From assembly GCF_002009425.1 (NCBI RefSeq), contig NZ_CP019936.1:2281297-2345296 (forward strand): DNA of 64,000 nt, written 5' to 3'. The position numbers were made by a program, and so were the translations under genes. This document shows, in pieces, positions 60,877 through 64,000 of this stretch (its first letter is position 1; the number at the start of each line of letters is the position of its first letter). Source of the DNA: Thiosocius teredinicola (GTDB lineage: Bacteria > Pseudomonadota > Gammaproteobacteria > Chromatiales > Chromatiaceae). The notes under the pieces are model-generated. The model was not told the origin of the DNA, did not search any database, and saw only the letters and a program-made list of their open reading frames with translations.

Positions 60877-61527
60877 TCAGAGTGCCTTCTTGCAGAAATA
60901 CCAATCGGTGCACTCATAGCCTTCGTCGGCACGCTTCTCGGCGGCTTCCATATCGCCAGGAGGCGGTACGATGACTTTCTCACCCGGCTGCCAACCTTCA
61001 GGTGTCGCGATTTTGTGCGTGTCCGATGCCTGCAGTGCCTTGATCAGGCGCAGAAACTCGGGGATCGAGCGGCCGTTGGTCATTGGGTAGTAGACCATTG
61101 CCCGCAGTACGCCTTCGGGATCGATGATGAATGTTGCGCGCACTGCCGACGTATCCGCTGCCCCCGGGTGAATCATGCCGTAGGCCTTTGCCACCTTCAT
61201 CGACAGGTCTTCGATGATCGGAAACTGGATATCGACGCCGAAGCGTTCCTTGATGTTGCGTACCCAGGCAACGTGGCTGTAATAGCTGTCGATAGACAAT
61301 CCCAGCAGCTCGGTGTTGACCGCCTGGAAGTCGTCGTAGTGTTTGGCAAATGCCATGAACTCGGTGGTACATACCGGGGTGAAGTCGGCCGGGTGTGAGA
61401 ACAGCACCAACCATTTGCCGCGATAGTCTTGCAGCGACTTGACGCCGTGCGTGGTGCGCGCCTCGAAGGCCGGAGCCGGTTCATTGATACGTGGCATGGC
61501 GAACTGCGCTTGCGATTGTGTATCCAT
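60877..61527 (-). CDS. Peroxiredoxin (AhpC/TSA, Prx6-like)
   Basis: The 216-residue thiol peroxidase reduces H2O2 and organic hydroperoxides. The peroxidatic Cys53 lies in HPADFTPVCTTEF. The arginine and dimer region (VRATFIIDPEGVLRAMVYYP and TNGRSIPEFLRLIKALQ) is intact. The C-terminal tail YECTDWYFCKK has two more cysteines, as in archaeal-type enzymes, so it may use a resolving cysteine rather than a pure 1-Cys mechanism. It is monocistronic, with a hairpin after the stop. The leader holds a small CCGGC hairpin near 61564-61582. Confidence 0.92.
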   Translation of the reverse strand: MDTQSQAQFAMPRINEPAPAFEARTTHGVKSLQDYRGKWLVLFSHPADFTPVCTTEFMAFAKHYDDFQAVNTELLGLSIDSYYSHVAWVRNIKERFGVDIQFPIIEDLSMKVAKAYGMIHPGAADTSAVRATFIIDPEGVLRAMVYYPMTNGRSIPEFLRLIKALQASDTHKIATPEGWQPGEKVIVPPPGDMEAAEKRADEGYECTDWYFCKKAL

Positions 61528-61733
61528 TGTTTCGTAACCTCATCAATAACGTGGAGTTGTAATCCGGCATCTGTATTGCCGGCGGTGGATACAGGTTAAC
61601 GAGTGCTAAAGCGCTGATCCAATTGCATTTTTAGAGTGTGTGGATAGCGCTTCGCTATTGCGGAATATCAATGAAGCGATGGCCATTTGAGGCGATGCTT
61701 ACAACGTTTTTTGTTTCGCGTTTTGCGCAACCA

Positions 61734-62528
61734 TCAAGCGGCTGTTGGCTGGCAGTGTGGACACCAAAAAGTCGAACGCTGTGCTTTACCGAATCGCATC
61801 GATTCGATCGGCGTATCGCAGCGCAGGCAGGGCAGGCCGGTACGTCCGTATACCCAGAGTGTGTCGGCCTGGTCATTGGCTCGTCGGGTGATGCGAGGGC
61901 CGCCACGCGTATTTTCGTTCAGCAGCTCCGATGCTCGCTGATAGAGATTCCGCAAAACGGCGTGATCGAGTTGCTGAAGCTCCGATGCCGGCTGACAGCA
62001 CTCGATAAACAACACCTCTGATTTGTAGACATTGCCGATACCGCTGGCGATGCGTTGATCCAGCAGCACATCTGCGATCGGCCGCGAGGGCGCCGACATC
62101 TCGCGTGCGCGGGTAACGATGTCGTCGATATCAACCTCGTCTGCCAACAGGTCCGGCCCCATGACGATGCCGAACTGCCGTGCGCGAACCCCGTGTTTGC
62201 GCATCAACTCGACCTGTTGCGCATTGAAACAGACGTAAACGCGTTGACCGAGCTCAAGCACGATTGAAGCCTGGCGCGCGGGTTTCTGCCAAGTTTCATC
62301 GATGGCGTAGTGGTGCCATGAACCCCACATGCCGAGATGACTGCGCAACATGTGCTCGTCGTCGAATGCGATGAAGAGGTGCTTGCCGTGTGCGAACACA
62401 TCGGTGATTTCGCGTCCGGCAAGGTCGACTGCTGGCTGATCGCGCAGTGTACCGACCTGGATACGCTGGTCCGTCAACACCGGCTTCAGGTACGCCGCAA
62501 GCTTGAAGATCGTATCGCCTTCCGGCAT
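61734..62528 (-). CDS. Nei-type DNA glycosylase/AP lyase
   Basis: The 264-residue protein starts MPEGDTIFKLA, where Pro2 is the Schiff-base nucleophile and Glu3 the catalytic acid of the Fpg/Nei family. It has the helix-two-turn-helix segment DQRIASGIGNVYKSEVLF and a C-terminal zinc finger (CLRCDTPIESM, CPHC). This is a base-excision repair enzyme for oxidised bases, closer to the Nei2/Nei8 branch than MutM. Its ATG shares a base with the stop of the upstream helicase gene (TGATG), so it is translated from the same transcript. Confidence 0.88.
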   Translation of the reverse strand: MPEGDTIFKLAAYLKPVLTDQRIQVGTLRDQPAVDLAGREITDVFAHGKHLFIAFDDEHMLRSHLGMWGSWHHYAIDETWQKPARQASIVLELGQRVYVCFNAQQVELMRKHGVRARQFGIVMGPDLLADEVDIDDIVTRAREMSAPSRPIADVLLDQRIASGIGNVYKSEVLFIECCQPASELQQLDHAVLRNLYQRASELLNENTRGGPRITRRANDQADTLWVYGRTGLPCLRCDTPIESMRFGKAQRSTFWCPHCQPTAA

Positions 62529-64000
62529 CAGGCAAAGGCCTCCGCGGCGACACCGCGGTAGTCACTGATGAACCCGGCCTTGAGCAAGGTGTCACGGTAG
62601 GGCGATTGACCGACAGGCTGGCCGTCGACCTTCTCGATGATCAGCGTGCCGCGACGTGTGCTGCCTGGCATGGCGCGCAACGCCTCGAAACAGGCGGAAC
62701 GAACGCCGGGTCGCTCAAGGTGCGCAGGGAAGGTGATCAGCTGGCGGCCGTTGGGACCCAGGTAGAGCAGGGGATTGCCTTGGTGCAACAACAGCCAGGC
62801 GCCGGCTACGCGCTTTGGCCTGAGTTTTTCCGCACCGCCGCTTTGCGGCCACGCAAGCAGGCTGCCCCAGGGGTTTGCCGGATCGACGACAGGCAGCAAG
62901 TCGATGCGGTAACTGTCGGCATCGACGTCAGCCTGCATTTCCGGTTGTACACCGCGAAGCAGGTCGATCGTACCGGGGCGCGCAAACTGCGCACCCGACA
63001 GGCCTTCGACAAAATAACCGCGGCGCACACGACCGGCCTCTTCCATGCTCGACATGACCTTGTAGATCGGGCCGAAGCCGCCGCTGAGTTCCTCCGCGGC
63101 GACCACTTCGCGGCTGACCACGCCGTAACGATCGAGCAACATGTTGCTGCGTGCAATGGTGCGCTCGGTATCGGTCAGGCCGGTATCGAACAGGCTCTCG
63201 ACGAGCGACCAGCGACCACCTGCCATTGTCGACGCCACACGGCCGCGTCTGCCGCTGTGGCGTACCGATCGCGCACCAAGTGTTCGCAGGGGCGCGAAGG
63301 TATCGTTGGTGATCTGACCAGCCCACACCAGGTCCCACAGCGTCGCCTGGATCTCCCTGCCGTTCATCCCCGCGCATCGTTTCTGTACGACCGATTCGAG
63401 CTCGAAGGTAAACGAAGCGCCTCGTTCACGCAGGTGATCCAGGACGGCGTGATGCGCCTCTTCAAGCCCGTCCGGCGTCGGCACCTTGTCCAATAGTTCG
63501 CGTGCGTGCTCGCGCAGGTAAAGTACGATGCGCCCGTCACGGCTACCCAGCGGTGAGCGTCCGAGCCATACCACTTGGCCGCCGGCGGCCAGCATGTCGA
63601 GCATGTCGAGTGTGAAGCCGGCAACGCGCGCCGGCAGAACGTGCCCGTGCAGGGCCGACCAGGGCAACTCCAGGCCCTGAAGCTGTTGTATGACTTCGAG
63701 CAGGCGGGCGGTGCCGCTGCGTTCTCCACCGAGCTGGTGCCATTGGGGCAGAAACAACGCCAGCGACGCGGCATCGACCGGTGCAACGGCATCGCGCAGC
63801 TTGGCCAGCGTACGCCGCTTCAGGCGCCGCAGTACATCGGCCTCACACCAGTCGAGTTCGACACCGCCGGGGCGAATCTCACCCTGGACCAACGAACCGC
63901 TGTGCAGCAAGCCGCGCAACACCGGTTCGACCTGTGCCGGTCGCAGACCGAGGTGTGTGGCGAGTTCGCGCGTCACGAACGGGCCATGCGTTCGCGCGTA
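62528..64000 (-). CDS. lhr: Lhr-type large helicase, C-terminal part (runs off the window)
   Basis: About 490 residues of the C-terminal region of an Lhr-type DNA helicase are present, including ARTHGPFVTRELATHLGL at the window edge, then winged-helix-like segments (LLDRYGVVSREVVAAEELSG and GFGPIYKVMSSMEEAGRVRR) typical of the DEAD/H-associated C-terminal domain. The frame stays open to 64000, so the helicase core lies beyond the window. Lhr unwinds RNA:DNA or DNA and is linked to repair; here it overlaps the Nei-type glycosylase gene by one base, which supports a shared repair role. Confidence 0.85.
   Translation of the reverse strand, partial: YARTHGPFVTRELATHLGLRPAQVEPVLRGLLHSGSLVQGEIRPGGVELDWCEADVLRRLKRRTLAKLRDAVAPVDAASLALFLPQWHQLGGERSGTARLLEVIQQLQGLELPWSALHGHVLPARVAGFTLDMLDMLAAGGQVVWLGRSPLGSRDGRIVLYLREHARELLDKVPTPDGLEEAHHAVLDHLRERGASFTFELESVVQKRCAGMNGREIQATLWDLVWAGQITNDTFAPLRTLGARSVRHSGRRGRVASTMAGGRWSLVESLFDTGLTDTERTIARSNMLLDRYGVVSREVVAAEELSGGFGPIYKVMSSMEEAGRVRRGYFVEGLSGAQFARPGTIDLLRGVQPEMQADVDADSYRIDLLPVVDPANPWGSLLAWPQSGGAEKLRPKRVAGAWLLLHQGNPLLYLGPNGRQLITFPAHLERPGVRSACFEALRAMPGSTRRGTLIIEKVDGQPVGQSPYRDTLLKAGFISDYRGVAAEAFA

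Noticed and set aside
1-64000. Insertion sequences, phage or integrative element
   Set aside because: I saw no transposase, integrase, tRNA-linked direct repeat or terminal inverted repeat in either strand.

Overview
The window looks like chromosome from a GC-rich (about 60% by eye) methylotrophic proteobacterium, most likely a gammaproteobacterium. The support is a large tetrahydromethanopterin/methanofuran (H4MPT/MFR) C1-oxidation island, an entericidin-type lipoprotein, DsbB, an ECF/ChrR pair, PEP-CTERM and Slam-type surface proteins. Genes are dense and often overlap by 1-25 bp. I saw no tRNA, rRNA, CRISPR array, transposase or integrase, so the island looks resident. The genus cannot be fixed from the sequence alone.

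Region 1 (1-20.4 kb) is the formaldehyde-oxidation island. A forward operon holds mtdB, an ATP-grasp gene (OrfY type), mch, a RimK-like ATP-grasp gene (Orf5 type), a CitG-like gene (Orf7 type), fae, and an unusual pterin-synthase fusion gene. A divergent hisA-like gene faces a second forward operon of mfnD, mfnF, pabB and mfnE. A long reverse operon carries a canonical PTPS gene, a DmrB-like flavoprotein, a dihydropteroate-synthase-like gene, fhcB, fhcA, a DUF447 gene, mfnB and an AdoMet-decarboxylase-like gene. Fae condenses formaldehyde with H4MPT, MtdB oxidises it, Mch hydrolyses it and Fhc releases formate, while most of the other genes build H4MPT or MFR. fhcC, fhcD and the beta-RFAP synthase gene are not in the window. 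A sigma-54 activator gene lies just upstream of the reverse operon, and a good -24/-12 promoter match lies between them.

Region 2 (20.7-26 kb) has a PAP2 phosphatase, an entericidin, a Na/Pi cotransporter-like protein with two small companions, and a patatin-like lipase. Region 3 (26.2-32.1 kb) is an apparent envelope/stress operon: TPR protein, HupE/UreJ-like membrane protein, PEP-CTERM protein, DUF4331 protein, ECF sigma factor and ChrR-type anti-sigma factor. Region 4 (32.3-42.3 kb) is signalling: a soluble chemoreceptor with four exact-period PAS repeats, a REC-GAF-PAS-GGDEF-EAL protein, and a convergent operon of solute-binding protein, histidine kinase and response regulator.

Region 5 (42.6-58.1 kb) is mixed: dsbB, a ferredoxin-reductase-globin fusion, a molybdenum hydroxylase with its own XdhC and MocA-like maturation genes, a threonine-dehydratase-like enzyme, two endonuclease/exonuclease/phosphatase-fold proteins, an App1-like phosphatase, an isochorismatase-fold hydrolase and several secreted proteins. 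Region 6 (58.1-64 kb) holds a Slam/TbpB-like surface-lipoprotein pair, a peroxiredoxin, a Nei-type DNA glycosylase and the C-terminal part of an Lhr-type helicase that runs off the window.
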